Of a DNA stretch of 64,000 bases, positions 1 to 10,066 are shown piece by piece (position 1 is the first letter of the stretch; every line of letters starts with the position of its first letter). Source of the stretch: Melissococcus plutonius ATCC 35311. Lineage in GTDB: Bacteria; Bacillota; Bacilli; Lactobacillales; Enterococcaceae. The translations under genes were made by a program, and so were the position numbers. The notes below the pieces were generated by a model. The model did no database searches, was not told the origin of the DNA, and saw only the letters and a program-made list of their open reading frames with translations. The stretch lies in contig NC_015516.1 in NCBI RefSeq assembly GCF_000270185.1, forward strand, positions 915,001 to 979,000, read 5' to 3'.

Positions 1-76
1 TCATTTACTTATGCACTTAAATTCATTTGGTGAGGCATATGGACGTCCAATTGATCAAATTATTGGTATTGTATAA
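1..76 (+). CDS. C-terminal end of an unidentified protein (partial)
   Basis: The last 24 codons of a protein enter from the left edge in the second frame and stop with TAA at 74-76. The visible tail contains SFGEAYGRPIDQIIGIV. I do not recognise the family from this piece. No obvious terminator hairpin follows before the strong promoter at 143-171, so this gene is probably a separate unit from mgtA. Confidence 0.5.
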   Translation, partial: HLLMHLNSFGEAYGRPIDQIIGIV

Positions 77-142
77 GCTAACAGAAGAAAATAAAGAAGC
101 CAAAATTTTTATTCTATTTACCTGAAAGTAATTTTTAGACAA

Positions 143-171
143 TTGACAAGAAAAATAAAGTATGCTACAAT
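143..171 (+). promoter_or_regulatory. Strong promoter of the M-box / mgtA transcript
   Basis: TTGACA (143-148) and TACAAT (166-171) are separated by 17 bp, with a TG one base before the -10 hexamer (extended -10). Transcription would begin near 178, immediately before the M-box aptamer. Confidence 0.8.
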
Positions 172-175
172 TTTC

Positions 176-312
176 TAGGTTGGAAAATTGAATAGATTTG
201 TTAGGCGAGACTCCTATACAAACATAGGCTACTGCCCAAAAACGTCGAGAGACACCAATGGGTAGAACAGAAATTGTCGATTTAAGGCTTTTTTTAAGGT
301 AGCTAAAAGTTT
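176..312 (+). promoter_or_regulatory. M-box (ykoK leader) Mg2+ riboswitch aptamer
   Basis: The conserved M-box core is readable in order: GTTAGGCGAGACTCCTATA at 200-218, then ATAGGCTACTGCCCAAAAACG, GAGAGACACCAATGGGT and ACAGAAATTGTCGA, closing near AAGGTAGCTA around 296-305. This class binds Mg2+ and turns off magnesium transporter genes when Mg2+ is plentiful. It fits the downstream mgtA ATPase exactly. The exact ends of the closing stem are estimated. Confidence 0.92.
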
Positions 313-404
313 AAACTTTTTACGTTGTATAGTGTCAAAACTCAACGATAGAATCGAAAATTGGTTTTTTCTATTTTTATTTATTATATTGTTTTGACTT
401 GTTT

Positions 405-440
405 AGTCTTTCGCTATTTTGTGAAAGACTTTTTTGTTTT
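405..440 (+). terminator. Intrinsic terminator of the M-box expression platform
   Basis: Stem AGTCTTTC (405-412) pairs with GAAAGACT (423-430), followed by TTTTTTGTTTT. It lies between the Mg2+ aptamer and mgtA, so it is the likely OFF-state terminator. Confidence 0.85.
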
Positions 441-605
441 ATCAATAACTGATAATTTTTTTGAAAAGATTAATGATTTTTTCAATCTTATTCTTATTAA
501 TGAATCAGAAAATTGAACCATGATAAATGGTAAAAAGCCTTTTACGGAATAGAAAACTAATAAATTTGATTAAAATCAAATAGCTTATAAAGGAGATGGA
601 AATAG

Positions 606-713
606 ATGGATGACAGTAGTCTGAAGAAGGGCTTGTTAATAAGAAATATAGTTATCAATAGGTTTGTGTTATTTGTTTATTTTCCAAGCAAATTCTCTAA
701 GTTATTTGATTGA
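606..713 (+). CDS. Possible 35-residue leader ORF upstream of mgtA
   Basis: ATG at 606 is preceded by AGGAG at 591-595 (10-nt spacing). It opens a 35-codon frame beginning MDDSSLKKGLLIRNIV and ending at TGA 711-713. It lies after the M-box terminator and 85 bp before mgtA. GGGCTTG (629-635), inside the ORF, can pair with CAAGCCC (732-738), so translation could influence RNA folding. I see no recognisable family. It could be a regulatory leader peptide, a tiny membrane protein (the middle is hydrophobic), or chance. Confidence 0.35.
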   Translation: MDDSSLKKGLLIRNIVINRFVLFVYFPSKFSKLFD

Positions 714-798
714 TCACTGTTTCTTTTCTCGCAAGCCCGTTATTCATAACATAGGTAAGGGGATTAAATAAATTCTTAGAAGAGAAGAGGGCAAGCAT

Positions 799-3459
799 TT
801 GGATAAAAATTTAGAATACAAACATATACCAAAAAGAGATTATCATTTTTTTGCGAAAAATCCACTAAATAAAATTTTAGAAACTTTCCAAATAACGACA
901 GATGGATTGAGCGACCAACAAATTGCAACTTCACGAGAAAAATATGGTGAGAATATTATTGAACATGGTGAAAAAACACCAATAATTATTCAAGCAATTA
1001 AAGCTTATATAACACCCTTTACGGTTATTTTAATGATTTTAGCAGTGATTTCTTTTGTCACTGGGTATGTTTTAGCTGCACCTGAGGATAAAGATCTAGT
1101 GGGTGTTATTATTATTTTAGTAATGATTGCTGTTAGTGGTACGATGACTTTTATTCAGTCCGTCCGCTCTACACAAGCAGCTGAAAAATTGAATAATATG
1201 GTAAAAGTAACTGCTGCTGTTCGTAGAGAAGGAAAATTTCAAGAGATTCCAATTGAAAAAATCGTATGTGGTGATATGGTTCATTTATCAGCGGGAGATA
1301 TGATTCCAGCAGATATTCGCTTAGTCCAAACCAAAGATTTATTTGTTTCACAAGCCGCTATGACAGGTGAAAGCTATCCAGTCGAAAAACGAACAGACTA
1401 TGAATTAAAAGAAGATGGTGTAGAAACCGATTATGAGAATATTGTTTTTATGGGTAGTAATGTTATCAGTGGAAGTGCCCAAGGTATCGTTATTTCGGTA
1501 GGAAATGATACTTTATTCGGCAAAATTTCTCAAGACGTCGGTGACAAATCTCCTCAAACTAGTTTTGAGATTGGTATTAGTAAAACAGTTTGGCTACTTA
1601 TTCGTTTTATGGCTGTTATGGTTACTATTGTTTTTATCATTAATGGCTTAACAAAGGGAGATTGGTTGCAAGCATTCTTGTTTAGTGTTTCGGTTGCAGT
1701 TGGATTAACACCAGAAATGTTGCCAATGATTGTTACAACAAGCTTAGTTAAAGGCGCTTCTGCTATGGCTAAAAAGGGCACCATTATCAAGAATTTGAAT
1801 GCCATTCAAAATTTTGGTGCAATTGATATTTTGTGTACAGATAAAACAGGAACTTTAACCCAGGATAAAGTTATTTTAGAATATCATCTGGATTGTAATG
1901 GAACGGAAGATGATCGTGTTTTACGACACGCCTTTTTCAATAGTTATTATCAAACAGGATTAAAAAATCTTTTAGACATTGCTATTATTGATGCAGCCAA
2001 AGACCATTTAACCATACAATCAGAAGATTATAAAAAGGTAGATGAAATTCCTTTTGATTTTCAACGTCGTCGTATGAGTGTTGTTATTGAAGACAAAAAT
2101 GGTAAAACACAAATGATCACTAAGGGTGCAGTTGAAGAAATGTTAGAAGTCTCTTCATTTGTTGATTATAAAGGTAGTGTGGCACCATTAACAGAGGAAT
2201 TAAAGAAAGAAATTTTAAGAACGGTAGAAACACTGAATGGTGATGGATTACGGGTACTTGCTGTCTCACAAAAAACTAATCCAGGTGTTGTAGGTGAATT
2301 CTCAATTTCAGATGAAAATGAAATGGTCTTAATTGGCTATCTTGCTTTTCTTGATCCGCCAAAAGAAACGACACAGGCAGCATTAAAAGCTTTGAAAAAG
2401 CATGGTGTTGGTGTTAAGGTATTAACTGGTGACAATGGACTCGTTACAAAAGCCGTTTGTAAACAGGTCGGCTTAGGAAATGAAACAGTGATTAGTGGTA
2501 ATGTATTAGCTAAGATGAACGAAACAGAATTAAGGGAAACAGTCGAAAAAAATAATATTTTTGTAAAATTGACTCCACAGCAAAAAACACAATTGGTTGA
2601 GATTTTAAGAGAAGCTGGTCATACCGTTGGCTTTATGGGAGATGGCATTAATGATGCACCCGCAATGAAGGCGGCTGACGTTGGAATCTCTGTGGATACA
2701 GCTGTTGATATTGCTAAGGAATCAGCAGATGTTATTCTTTTAGACAAAGACCTAATGATTTTAGAACGTGGAATTTTATCTGGAAGAAAAACATTTGGAA
2801 ATATTATGAAATATATTAAAATGACTGCTAGTTCCAATTTTGGAAATATGTTTTCTGTTGTCGTATCTAGCACTTTTTTGCCATTTATACCGATGTTGCC
2901 ACTTCAAGTGCTATTTTTAAATTTAATTTATGATATTTCTTGTACATCTATCCCTTGGGATAATGTTGATTCAGAATATCTTGAACAACCTAAAAAATGG
3001 GAAGCTAATACGATTGGTTCCTTTATTCGTTGGCTTGGTCCAACAAGCTCAATTTTTGATATTACTACCTATATCGCTATGTACTTTGTGATTTGTCCTC
3101 AAATAGCTGGAGGTAATTATCATGATTTAACTCCTAAGCAACAATTATTATTTATTGCTGTTTTTCATGCCGGCTGGTTTATTGAATCTCTATGGTCACA
3201 AACGCTAGTCATTCACGCACTAAGAACGCCTAAGATTCCATTTTTACAAAGCCATGCTTCATTAATGGTTACTAGTATTACTACAATAGGAATTGCGATT
3301 GGAACGATTTTACCGTTTACAATGTTTGGACAACGATTAGGATTAGCTGCCTTACCAATGAGTTATTTTGCTTTACTTATTGCAACGGTCATAGCTTACT
3401 TATTGTTAGTCATGTTTATCAAAAAAATTTATATCCATCACTTTGGTGATCTGCTATAA
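799..3459 (+). CDS. mgtA: Magnesium-translocating P-type ATPase (P3B type)
   Basis: An 886-residue membrane ATPase that imports Mg2+ using ATP. Visible landmarks are the TM4 motif GLTPEMLP, the phosphorylation site DKTGTLTQ with the acceptor Asp at residue 348, the hinge GDGINDAPAMK, and two N-terminal plus about six C-terminal membrane segments. The PEM motif and the overall length match bacterial MgtA/MgtB. The start is a TTG at 799 preceded by a purine-rich GAGAGGG; no better in-frame ATG is nearby. Control by the Mg2+ M-box upstream strongly supports the assignment. A hairpin terminator follows, so it is probably transcribed alone. Confidence 0.93.
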   Translation: MDKNLEYKHIPKRDYHFFAKNPLNKILETFQITTDGLSDQQIATSREKYGENIIEHGEKTPIIIQAIKAYITPFTVILMILAVISFVTGYVLAAPEDKDLVGVIIILVMIAVSGTMTFIQSVRSTQAAEKLNNMVKVTAAVRREGKFQEIPIEKIVCGDMVHLSAGDMIPADIRLVQTKDLFVSQAAMTGESYPVEKRTDYELKEDGVETDYENIVFMGSNVISGSAQGIVISVGNDTLFGKISQDVGDKSPQTSFEIGISKTVWLLIRFMAVMVTIVFIINGLTKGDWLQAFLFSVSVAVGLTPEMLPMIVTTSLVKGASAMAKKGTIIKNLNAIQNFGAIDILCTDKTGTLTQDKVILEYHLDCNGTEDDRVLRHAFFNSYYQTGLKNLLDIAIIDAAKDHLTIQSEDYKKVDEIPFDFQRRRMSVVIEDKNGKTQMITKGAVEEMLEVSSFVDYKGSVAPLTEELKKEILRTVETLNGDGLRVLAVSQKTNPGVVGEFSISDENEMVLIGYLAFLDPPKETTQAALKALKKHGVGVKVLTGDNGLVTKAVCKQVGLGNETVISGNVLAKMNETELRETVEKNNIFVKLTPQQKTQLVEILREAGHTVGFMGDGINDAPAMKAADVGISVDTAVDIAKESADVILLDKDLMILERGILSGRKTFGNIMKYIKMTASSNFGNMFSVVVSSTFLPFIPMLPLQVLFLNLIYDISCTSIPWDNVDSEYLEQPKKWEANTIGSFIRWLGPTSSIFDITTYIAMYFVICPQIAGGNYHDLTPKQQLLFIAVFHAGWFIESLWSQTLVIHALRTPKIPFLQSHASLMVTSITTIGIAIGTILPFTMFGQRLGLAALPMSYFALLIATVIAYLLLVMFIKKIYIHHFGDLL

Positions 3460-3486
3460 TCTAGGTAAAAAGAAAATGATAAAAAA

Positions 3487-3526
3487 TAGAAGTATAAATC
3501 AATCTGATTTATACTTCTATTTTTTA
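3487..3526 (+). terminator. Terminator of mgtA
   Basis: A perfect 14-bp stem, TAGAAGTATAAATC (3487-3500) with GATTTATACTTCTA (3506-3519), is followed by a T run. Confidence 0.85.
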
Positions 3527-3658
3527 TTCTGAACAGATGAAAAGATAAAAGTAATTTTTAAAGTTAGGTTAAAAGGATATAAAAATTTAAGTAGTTGATT
3601 TTATAAATATTCATCTTTTTATTTTTATTTATTCTTATAATAAATAATTCCAAAATAA

Positions 3659-3688
3659 TTTGACCTTTTTTGACTAATTAGCTATTAT
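3659..3688 (+). promoter_or_regulatory. clpB promoter with overlapping CtsR box
   Basis: TTTGACC-TTT-TTTGACT at 3659-3675 is, on the other strand, AGTCAAA-AAA-GGTCAAA. This is the CtsR heptad direct repeat with a 3-bp spacer. TTGACC (3660-3665) also serves as a -35 element, 17 bp before TATTAT (3683-3688). Repressor bound here would cover the -35 directly. CtsR control of clp genes is established in Firmicutes; control here is inferred from the exact match. Confidence 0.85.
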
Positions 3689-3772
3689 AGAAATAGTTTT
3701 AGAAGAATTAAAAATAAAACCATCTAGGTAGGAGTTTTTAACCTTTTTATTGAAAAAGTGGGAGGGAACTAA

Positions 3773-6379
3773 ATGAATATTGAAAAAATGACAACAGCAT
3801 TACAAGAATCATTTTCTGAAGCGCAACAAATTGCAAATGTCCGTCATCACCAAGAAATCGACATTGCACATTTGTGGAAAGTTTTTTTACAACCCAATCA
3901 TTTTGGGCGAAATTTCTATGTGGATAGTGGCATAGATATGGATGCCTTTGAACAAGAAGTTGACAAAGTTCTAAATACCTATTCGAGTGTTGAAGGTAAA
4001 AATATTCAATATGGTCAAGTAATAAGTCAAAATTTATTTCGTTTACTAAATGAAGCAAATCAGTTAGCGATTGCTTTTCAAGACGATTATCTATCAACTG
4101 AAATCATGCTGCTTGCATTAATGCATTTAAAAGAGTATTCATTAACGAAATATTTATTACATAGTGGTATTAATGAAAAAACAATCAAACAAACAATTGA
4201 ATCAATGAGAGGAGGAGAACGTGTGACTTCCCAAAATCAAGAAGAACAATATAAAGCTTTGGAAAAGTATGGAGTTGATTTAATCCAACAAATCAAAACT
4301 GGAAAACAAGATCCAATTATTGGTAGAGACGAAGAAATACGGGATACTATTCGGATTTTATCTCGTAAAACAAAAAACAATCCCGTTTTAATTGGCGAAC
4401 CGGGTGTTGGAAAAACAGCTATTGTTGAGGGATTGGCTCAACGAATTGTCCGAAAAGATGTTCCTGATAATTTAAAAGATAAAACGATTTTTTCTTTAGA
4501 TATGGGAGCATTGCTTGCTGGTGCTAAGTATCGAGGTGAATTTGAAGAACGTTTGAAGTCTGTTCTTAAAGAAGTTAAAAAAAGTGAAGGTCAAATTATT
4601 TTATTTATCGATGAAATTCATACGATTGTTGGTGCTGGAAAAACAGAGGGTAGTATGGATGCTGGAAATTTATTAAAACCGATGTTAGCACGGGGAGAGC
4701 TTCATTTAATTGGTGCAACAACCCTAGATGAGTATCGTCAATATATGGAAAAAGACAAAGCGTTAGAACGACGTTTCCAACGTGTATTGATCAAAGAACC
4801 TACAGTTGAGGATACAATTAGCATTTTACGTGGATTAAAAGAGCGGTTTGAAATTCATCATGGTGTAAATATTCATGATAATGCTTTGGTGGCTGCAGTT
4901 AGTTTATCAAATCGTTATATTACGGATCGTTTCTTGCCTGATAAAGCCATTGATTTAGTCGATGAAGCTTGTGCAACGATTCGAGTAGAGATGAATTCAA
5001 TGCCTACAGAATTGGATCAGATAACCAGACGTTTAATTCAATTAGAAATTGAAGAAGCAGCATTAAAGAAAGAGTCCGATTCTGCTAGTCAAAAACGTTT
5101 GGCTGTTTTACGGGCTGAATTAGCAGAACTACGTGAAGAGGCAAATACATTAAAAATGCAGTGGGAAACAGAGAAAGAAGAAATAAACAGTGTTAGTAGT
5201 AAACGAGCTGAAATTGAAAAAGCAAAGCACGCATTGGAAGAAGCAGAAAATAACTATGATTTAGAACAGGCAGCTGTTTTGCGCCATGGAACAATCCCTC
5301 AACTAGATAAAGAATTAAAAATACTTGAAGAAAAAAATCAAACGAATACTGCAAAATTGGTTCAGGAATCTGTCACAGAAAACGAAATTGCTCAGGTAAT
5401 TGGCCGATTAACTGGCATTCCAATCACCAAACTTGTTGAAGGAGAACGAGAAAAATTAATCAAATTAAATGAAACACTTCATCAAAGCGTTATGGGACAA
5501 AATGAAGCAGTCGATGCTTTAAGTGATGCCGTCATTCGTGCACGTGCTGGGTTACAAGATCCAAATCGTCCGCTAGGATCTTTCTTGTTCTTAGGACCGA
5601 CTGGTGTTGGAAAAACAGAATTAGCAAAAGCTTTAGCAGAAAACTTATTTGATTCTGAAGAACATATGGTACGAATTGACATGAGTGAATATATGGAAAA
5701 ACATCATGTGTCTCGTTTGGTAGGTGCTCCTCCTGGTTATGTAGGTTATGAAGAAGGAGGTCAATTGACAGAGGCAGTCAGACGTAATCCCTATACAATT
5801 ATCCTATTTGATGAAATAGAAAAAGCTCATTCAGATGTCTTTAATTTACTCCTACAGGTTCTTGATGATGGTCGCTTAACAGATTCAATGGGACGAATCG
5901 TTGATTTCAAGAATACTGTTTTGATCATGACAAGCAATATTGGCTCTCAATTCTTGCTTGAGGGAGTTACCTCTGATGGAAAGATTTCTGATCATGCAAA
6001 AGAACAAGTGTTAGCTCTATTGAAAGGTCAATTTAAGCCTGAATTTTTAAATAGAATTGATGATACCATTTTATTTACGCCTTTAAGTTTAGCAGATGTT
6101 AAACAAATTATTGATAAAATGATTGAACAACTAGCAAAAAGACTTGAACAACAAGAAATTTTCCTAGATATTTCTCTTGATGCTAAAACTTGGATTGCGG
6201 AGAAAGGCTATGATCCTATTTATGGTGCCCGACCATTACGACGATTCATTACAAAAGAGATAGAAACACCTTTAGCAAAAGAAATCATTTCAGGGAGTGT
6301 ATTACCAAAAACGAAAGTAACAATTGCTTTGTTAAACAATCAGTTGGTATTTCAAAATGTACCAATAAAAGAAGAATAA
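3773..6379 (+). CDS. clpB: ClpB disaggregase (Hsp100 AAA+ chaperone)
   Basis: An 868-residue Clp ATPase that, with the DnaK system, pulls proteins out of aggregates after heat stress. The order is an N-terminal Clp_N domain (about 1-145), a first AAA+ domain with Walker A GEPGVGKT at 208-215 and FIDEIHT, a long middle coiled-coil domain rich in Glu/Lys/Ala (about 405-525), and a second AAA+ domain with GPTGVGKT at 608-615, ending in the ClpB D2-small domain. Length and the M-domain separate it from ClpC and ClpE. The ATG at 3773 has GGGAGGGAAC just upstream. It is controlled by the CtsR box and closed by a terminator, so it looks monocistronic. Confidence 0.96.
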   Translation: MNIEKMTTALQESFSEAQQIANVRHHQEIDIAHLWKVFLQPNHFGRNFYVDSGIDMDAFEQEVDKVLNTYSSVEGKNIQYGQVISQNLFRLLNEANQLAIAFQDDYLSTEIMLLALMHLKEYSLTKYLLHSGINEKTIKQTIESMRGGERVTSQNQEEQYKALEKYGVDLIQQIKTGKQDPIIGRDEEIRDTIRILSRKTKNNPVLIGEPGVGKTAIVEGLAQRIVRKDVPDNLKDKTIFSLDMGALLAGAKYRGEFEERLKSVLKEVKKSEGQIILFIDEIHTIVGAGKTEGSMDAGNLLKPMLARGELHLIGATTLDEYRQYMEKDKALERRFQRVLIKEPTVEDTISILRGLKERFEIHHGVNIHDNALVAAVSLSNRYITDRFLPDKAIDLVDEACATIRVEMNSMPTELDQITRRLIQLEIEEAALKKESDSASQKRLAVLRAELAELREEANTLKMQWETEKEEINSVSSKRAEIEKAKHALEEAENNYDLEQAAVLRHGTIPQLDKELKILEEKNQTNTAKLVQESVTENEIAQVIGRLTGIPITKLVEGEREKLIKLNETLHQSVMGQNEAVDALSDAVIRARAGLQDPNRPLGSFLFLGPTGVGKTELAKALAENLFDSEEHMVRIDMSEYMEKHHVSRLVGAPPGYVGYEEGGQLTEAVRRNPYTIILFDEIEKAHSDVFNLLLQVLDDGRLTDSMGRIVDFKNTVLIMTSNIGSQFLLEGVTSDGKISDHAKEQVLALLKGQFKPEFLNRIDDTILFTPLSLADVKQIIDKMIEQLAKRLEQQEIFLDISLDAKTWIAEKGYDPIYGARPLRRFITKEIETPLAKEIISGSVLPKTKVTIALLNNQLVFQNVPIKEE

Positions 6380-6497
6380 TAATTGATGGAGAAAAATTGA
6401 CTAATTGTAAATTTAGAAAAAAGAATATAAAATGCATGTAAAACGATTATGATCATTGTATTTTGACTATTTATTATTTTTTATAGATAGTTTAGAA

Positions 6498-6550
6498 AAA
6501 AGACACAAAAGAAAGTAAAATTAAATTTACCTTTCTTTTGTGTCTTTTTT
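6498..6550 (+). terminator. Terminator of clpB
   Basis: An 18-bp perfect stem (6498-6515 with 6531-6548) is followed by T residues. The inner loop can add GTAAA/TTTAC pairs. The next 247 bases (6551-6797) are AT-rich and show no gene I can support. Confidence 0.85.
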
Positions 6551-6797
6551 CATGCTTGATTGTAATTCATTTTTTAATAGTTAGTTTATGCCAAGCAATT
6601 AAAGATATTTTAGAAAAATTAAAAAATTATTTTATGTTTAAGTGCATCTTGTTTATTGATGGATAATCAGTTGAATCAAGAATACTATGAGCAAAATGTA
6701 CTTTTCAATTGATTTGGTTAAGAATAGAAATAATTTATGATTTTTGACTAAACTGTTTGTTATCTTAAACAAAAATTTTGAGGATAAATTATGGGAG

Positions 6798-7472
6798 TTA
6801 TTTTCTTTTATAAAATGCATAAGATTTAAAATAATTTGGTTTATGCCTTTGTGTAAAACTGTAGGTAGTTAATATGAGCGAACCAGCAGTGTTTGTTAGC
6901 AAGTCTTCCATGGTATCCATTAAGGCTGCACGACCCACATAGGGAATGCCTGATTCTGTCATATATCTTTGCAAATTTAAATCTATCAATCCATCCCAAA
7001 TAAATTCCCAAAATTCCCAAAAAACACCACAAATACCTGCAAAGGAAAAACCAATAAATAGAAATAACCAAGGATTAATTTTTTTCAAAGAAACATCCTT
7101 TAAAAAAAAGTTTGTCAATGAATAGCCAAGTGCAACTAGCAAAATCGGACTAAATAGATGTAAAATTTTATCCCAAAATGAAATATAAACAATTAAACGT
7201 AATCCAATACCTAAAAAGACAGAAATCAGAATAAAAAACCAATAATAAAGCCGAATAGTCTTTGGAAAAACCAATTGTGTTAGCATAGTAAACAAGAAAG
7301 GAACAAAAAGAGTGCCAATTCCTAGAAACATTTCTAAAGTTAAGAGCATATATTGATTAAAATCGTGTGAAGTAAAAGACCGAATAAAATTAACACCAAA
7401 AACAAATACACCGAAAATGATCAATGTGTAGAAAATTATTTTCTCATACTTATCATCAAATGTTAATTTCAT
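6798..7472 (-). CDS. Multi-pass membrane protein of unknown function
   Basis: A 224-residue hydrophobic protein with about six membrane segments. A conserved-looking region contains WDKILHLFSP (around 100-109), then GVFWEFWEFIWD and GRAALMDTMEDLL. The His/Trp/Glu/Asp pattern in and beside helices resembles the YjdF/DUF2238-type small membrane proteins, but I am not certain. The start ATG at 7472 has GAGGA about 9 bp upstream on the reverse strand. It is convergent with clpB and has no operon partner. A short second frame lies inside it and is only a shadow. Confidence 0.7.
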   Translation of the reverse strand: MKLTFDDKYEKIIFYTLIIFGVFVFGVNFIRSFTSHDFNQYMLLTLEMFLGIGTLFVPFLFTMLTQLVFPKTIRLYYWFFILISVFLGIGLRLIVYISFWDKILHLFSPILLVALGYSLTNFFLKDVSLKKINPWLFLFIGFSFAGICGVFWEFWEFIWDGLIDLNLQRYMTESGIPYVGRAALMDTMEDLLTNTAGSLILTTYSFTQRHKPNYFKSYAFYKRK

Positions 7473-7873
7473 TCAGATTCCTCATTTCATGAAAATTAGT
7501 TTATTCGTTTAATTGATCTATCAAGTTCTATGATTTGAATATGGGTTAAAAGGAAAATACTCAATCAATTAAAATAGATAAATTGAAATTGTAATTTAAT
7601 TTTAATTAATTAACTGGTAATCAATAATAATTAATTAAACATTTAATAAAAAATGAATTTGTTCAATCACTTATTGTTATATCATTTTTTAAAAAAATAG
7701 GCAACTTTGACCATTTAAAAACGAACACCATTCAAATTGATTTGCGTATTGATAAAAATAACGATGCAGTTTAAAAATAAGAGGAAAATAATTGAAATAT
7801 TTTTTTCGGACTTTTTTCTTTTAGAAAAATCAGTATAATAGAAGAAAAAGATATAAAATAAGTGAGGGATTCC
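7473..7873. other. Intergenic spacer between divergent genes
   Basis: About 400 bp, extremely AT-rich. It must hold the promoters of the reverse membrane gene and the forward YitT gene. TATAAT at 7834-7839 is the best -10 for the forward gene; its -35 is weak. I see no further gene or RNA. Confidence 0.5.
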
Positions 7874-8749
7874 ATGAAAAAGTTGCTTGATGATGTTCCA
7901 ATTCATGAATATACAACTAAGTTTTCTGTTTCAATTGTCTATGCAATTTTGGCATCAGTTGCCTTAAATTTCTTTTATCAACCTGGAAATATTTATTCTA
8001 GTGGAATTACAGGGTTAGCTCAAATTTTAACAACGTTATCTAAACGAATGATTGGCTTTGATATTCCAGTATCGGTAACATTATACGCTTTAAATTTTCC
8101 ACTTTTTTTTCTAGCTTGGAAAAAAATAGGGAAAAAATTTACAATTTTTACTTCTATTACTGTGACATTTACTTCCCTTTTTATCCATATTATTCCAGAA
8201 ACCATCTTATCCAGTGATCCTATTATATGTGCAATTTTTGGTGGAGCTATTATGGGAGCAGGTATTGGCTTTGCTTTAAAAAATGGATTATCATCCGTTG
8301 GACTAGATATTTTCAGTATTGTAATTCAAAAGAAAACCGGTCGTTCTGTTGGTTCTATTTCTATTTACTTTAATGTTTTGATTATTTTTGTTGCTGGTTA
8401 TTTATTTGGTTGGCAGTATATGTTTTATAGTGCCTTATCAATTTTTGTAAGTGGAAAAACAACAGATGTAGTGTTTACAAAACAAAAAAAGTTACAAGTA
8501 ATGATTGTTACAACATGTCCAAGTAAAGTAATTGAAGAAATTCAACAGACGATGCGTCGTGGCATTACAATTATCCATGAAGCAGGAGGTGCTTATGAGC
8601 ATGACAAACAAACTGTTTTACTAACAGTGATTACTCGATTTAAATTATCGGCTTTAGAATCAGCTATGAAGGAAGCTGATCCTTCTGCATTTGTAAGCAT
8701 TGTGGATACAGTAAAAGTTTTAGGACGTTTTTATGAAGAAAATTTATAA
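7874..8749 (+). CDS. YitT family membrane protein (DUF161/DUF2179)
   Basis: A 291-residue protein with five or six N-terminal membrane segments (about 18-200) and a soluble C-terminal ferredoxin-like DUF2179 domain (about 205-285; region HEAGGAYEHDKQTVL). Helix motifs such as NFFYQPGNIYSSGITGLAQ and SSVGLDIFS are typical of the family. Its biochemical role is unknown, although members are often suggested to be transporters. I chose ATG 7874 over the GTG 12 bp upstream because GAGGGA at 7864-7869 is a good ribosome site for the ATG and overlaps the GTG. Confidence 0.85.
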   Translation: MKKLLDDVPIHEYTTKFSVSIVYAILASVALNFFYQPGNIYSSGITGLAQILTTLSKRMIGFDIPVSVTLYALNFPLFFLAWKKIGKKFTIFTSITVTFTSLFIHIIPETILSSDPIICAIFGGAIMGAGIGFALKNGLSSVGLDIFSIVIQKKTGRSVGSISIYFNVLIIFVAGYLFGWQYMFYSALSIFVSGKTTDVVFTKQKKLQVMIVTTCPSKVIEEIQQTMRRGITIIHEAGGAYEHDKQTVLLTVITRFKLSALESAMKEADPSAFVSIVDTVKVLGRFYEENL

Positions 8750-8824
8750 TTCTTTTTGATTGAAATCAGACGGTTAAGTCAAAAAATAAACCTCAATTGT
8801 TTCGCAAAAAGTTCTAAGTTCTGC

Positions 8825-8853
8825 TTGAAAAAACAAACCAAAACTGCTACACT
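8825..8853 (+). promoter_or_regulatory. Promoter of the cggR-gap operon
   Basis: TTGAAA (8825-8830) and TACACT (8848-8853) are 17 bp apart, with an extended -10 TG at 8845-8846. It lies about 80 bp upstream of the CggR operator, an arrangement in which the repressor blocks elongation rather than polymerase binding. Confidence 0.75.
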
Positions 8854-8931
8854 ATTTATGTAAGATTGATTGAGATTTTTTAAGAATAAAAAGAAAAAAT
8901 GATATCAATTTTATTTTTTTTAAAGTTCGTA

Positions 8932-8965
8932 GGTCGTTTTTAGTCTTACTTGGACTTATTTTGTC
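8932..8965 (+). promoter_or_regulatory. Tandem CggR operator
   Basis: Two half-operators of the form GGNC-N6-NGTC are present: GGTC(8932)-N6-AGTC(8945) and GGAC(8952)-N6-TGTC(8965), separated by 6 bp. This is the same geometry as the Bacillus subtilis CggR operator (GGGAC-N6-TGTC repeated). The downstream half is the perfect one. It sits just before cggR, indicating autorepression of the glycolytic operon. Confidence 0.85.
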
Positions 8966-8986
8966 CATAAAAGGAGCGTACATAAA

Positions 8987-10024
8987 ATGTTAGAAGAATT
9001 TAAATTGATCGCCTCAATTGCTCCAGATATGCTTGACGTAGTACAAGAAAGATTTGATATTTTACGGAATATTTATTGGATGCAGCCGATTGGACGTAAA
9101 AGTCTATCAGACAGTATCGGAATGACCGAGCGCGTACTTAGAACAGAAACAGATTTTTTAAAAAGACTTCAGTTAATTGAAGCATCAAAAAGTGGCATGA
9201 CGCTTACAGACAAAGGATTAGACGTTTATCATAATCTTGAGCTGGCTATGGATCAATTATTAGGGATGCGTCAAACGGAAAAAAAGATTGCCCAATATTT
9301 CGGAATTAAACGTTGTATTGTCATTGCTGGAAATAGTGACTTACAAGATAAAGTTTTCTATCGATTTGGAGATATTTTAACCGATTCATTGAATGTTCTT
9401 TTGCCTAATGGTAATAATACAATTGCAGTTATGGGTGGAACAACTATGTCTATTGTAGCTAGGCACATGGGTGTGTTGAAAAAAAATGATCAACATAACT
9501 TATTCGTACCTGCAAGAGGTGGAATCGGTGAAGCAGTTACCGTTCAAGCAAATTCAATTAGTTCAGAAATGGCCGAAAAAACAGGTGGAGAGCATCGTGC
9601 TTTGTATGTCCCGGAGCAATTAAGTAAAGAGACATATGATTCTCTATTGCAAGAACCATCTATTCAAGAAGTATTAACTCTAATTAAACAAGCGAATTGC
9701 GTTGTTCATAGTATCGGACGAGCTTTGCATATGGCTGCTAGAAGAAAGATGTCTGATGAAGAATTAGTCATGTTAAAGCAAAAAAATGCTGTAGCAGAAT
9801 CCTTTGGTTATTTTTTTGATGAACAGGGCGAAGTTGTTTATAAGATTCCACGAATTGGATTACAACTAAAGAATCTTCAAGATATTCCTTATATTCTTGC
9901 TCTTGCTGGAGGATCTTCAAAAGCGAAAGCTATTGCAGCCTATATGAAAAATGCACCAAAACAAACATGGCTGATTACAGATGAAGCTGCAGCAAATGCG
10001 ATTTTAAAAGGGGCGACCCTTTAA
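8987..10024 (+). CDS. cggR: Central glycolytic genes regulator CggR
   Basis: A 345-residue SorC/DeoR-type repressor with an N-terminal winged helix-turn-helix (about 20-75; DSIGMTERVLRTETDFLKR) and a sugar-phosphate-binding domain (about 90-345; VMGGTTMSIVARHM, ARGGIGEAV). In Bacillus it senses fructose-1,6-bisphosphate and represses gap-pgk-tpiA-pgm-eno. The ATG follows AAGGAGCG. It is the first gene of the operon and gap follows 42 bp downstream. Confidence 0.93.
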   Translation: MLEEFKLIASIAPDMLDVVQERFDILRNIYWMQPIGRKSLSDSIGMTERVLRTETDFLKRLQLIEASKSGMTLTDKGLDVYHNLELAMDQLLGMRQTEKKIAQYFGIKRCIVIAGNSDLQDKVFYRFGDILTDSLNVLLPNGNNTIAVMGGTTMSIVARHMGVLKKNDQHNLFVPARGGIGEAVTVQANSISSEMAEKTGGEHRALYVPEQLSKETYDSLLQEPSIQEVLTLIKQANCVVHSIGRALHMAARRKMSDEELVMLKQKNAVAESFGYFFDEQGEVVYKIPRIGLQLKNLQDIPYILALAGGSSKAKAIAAYMKNAPKQTWLITDEAAANAILKGATL

Positions 10025-10066
10025 AATAAATTTATTTAGTTTTTTATCTATAAGGAGGAATTTTCA

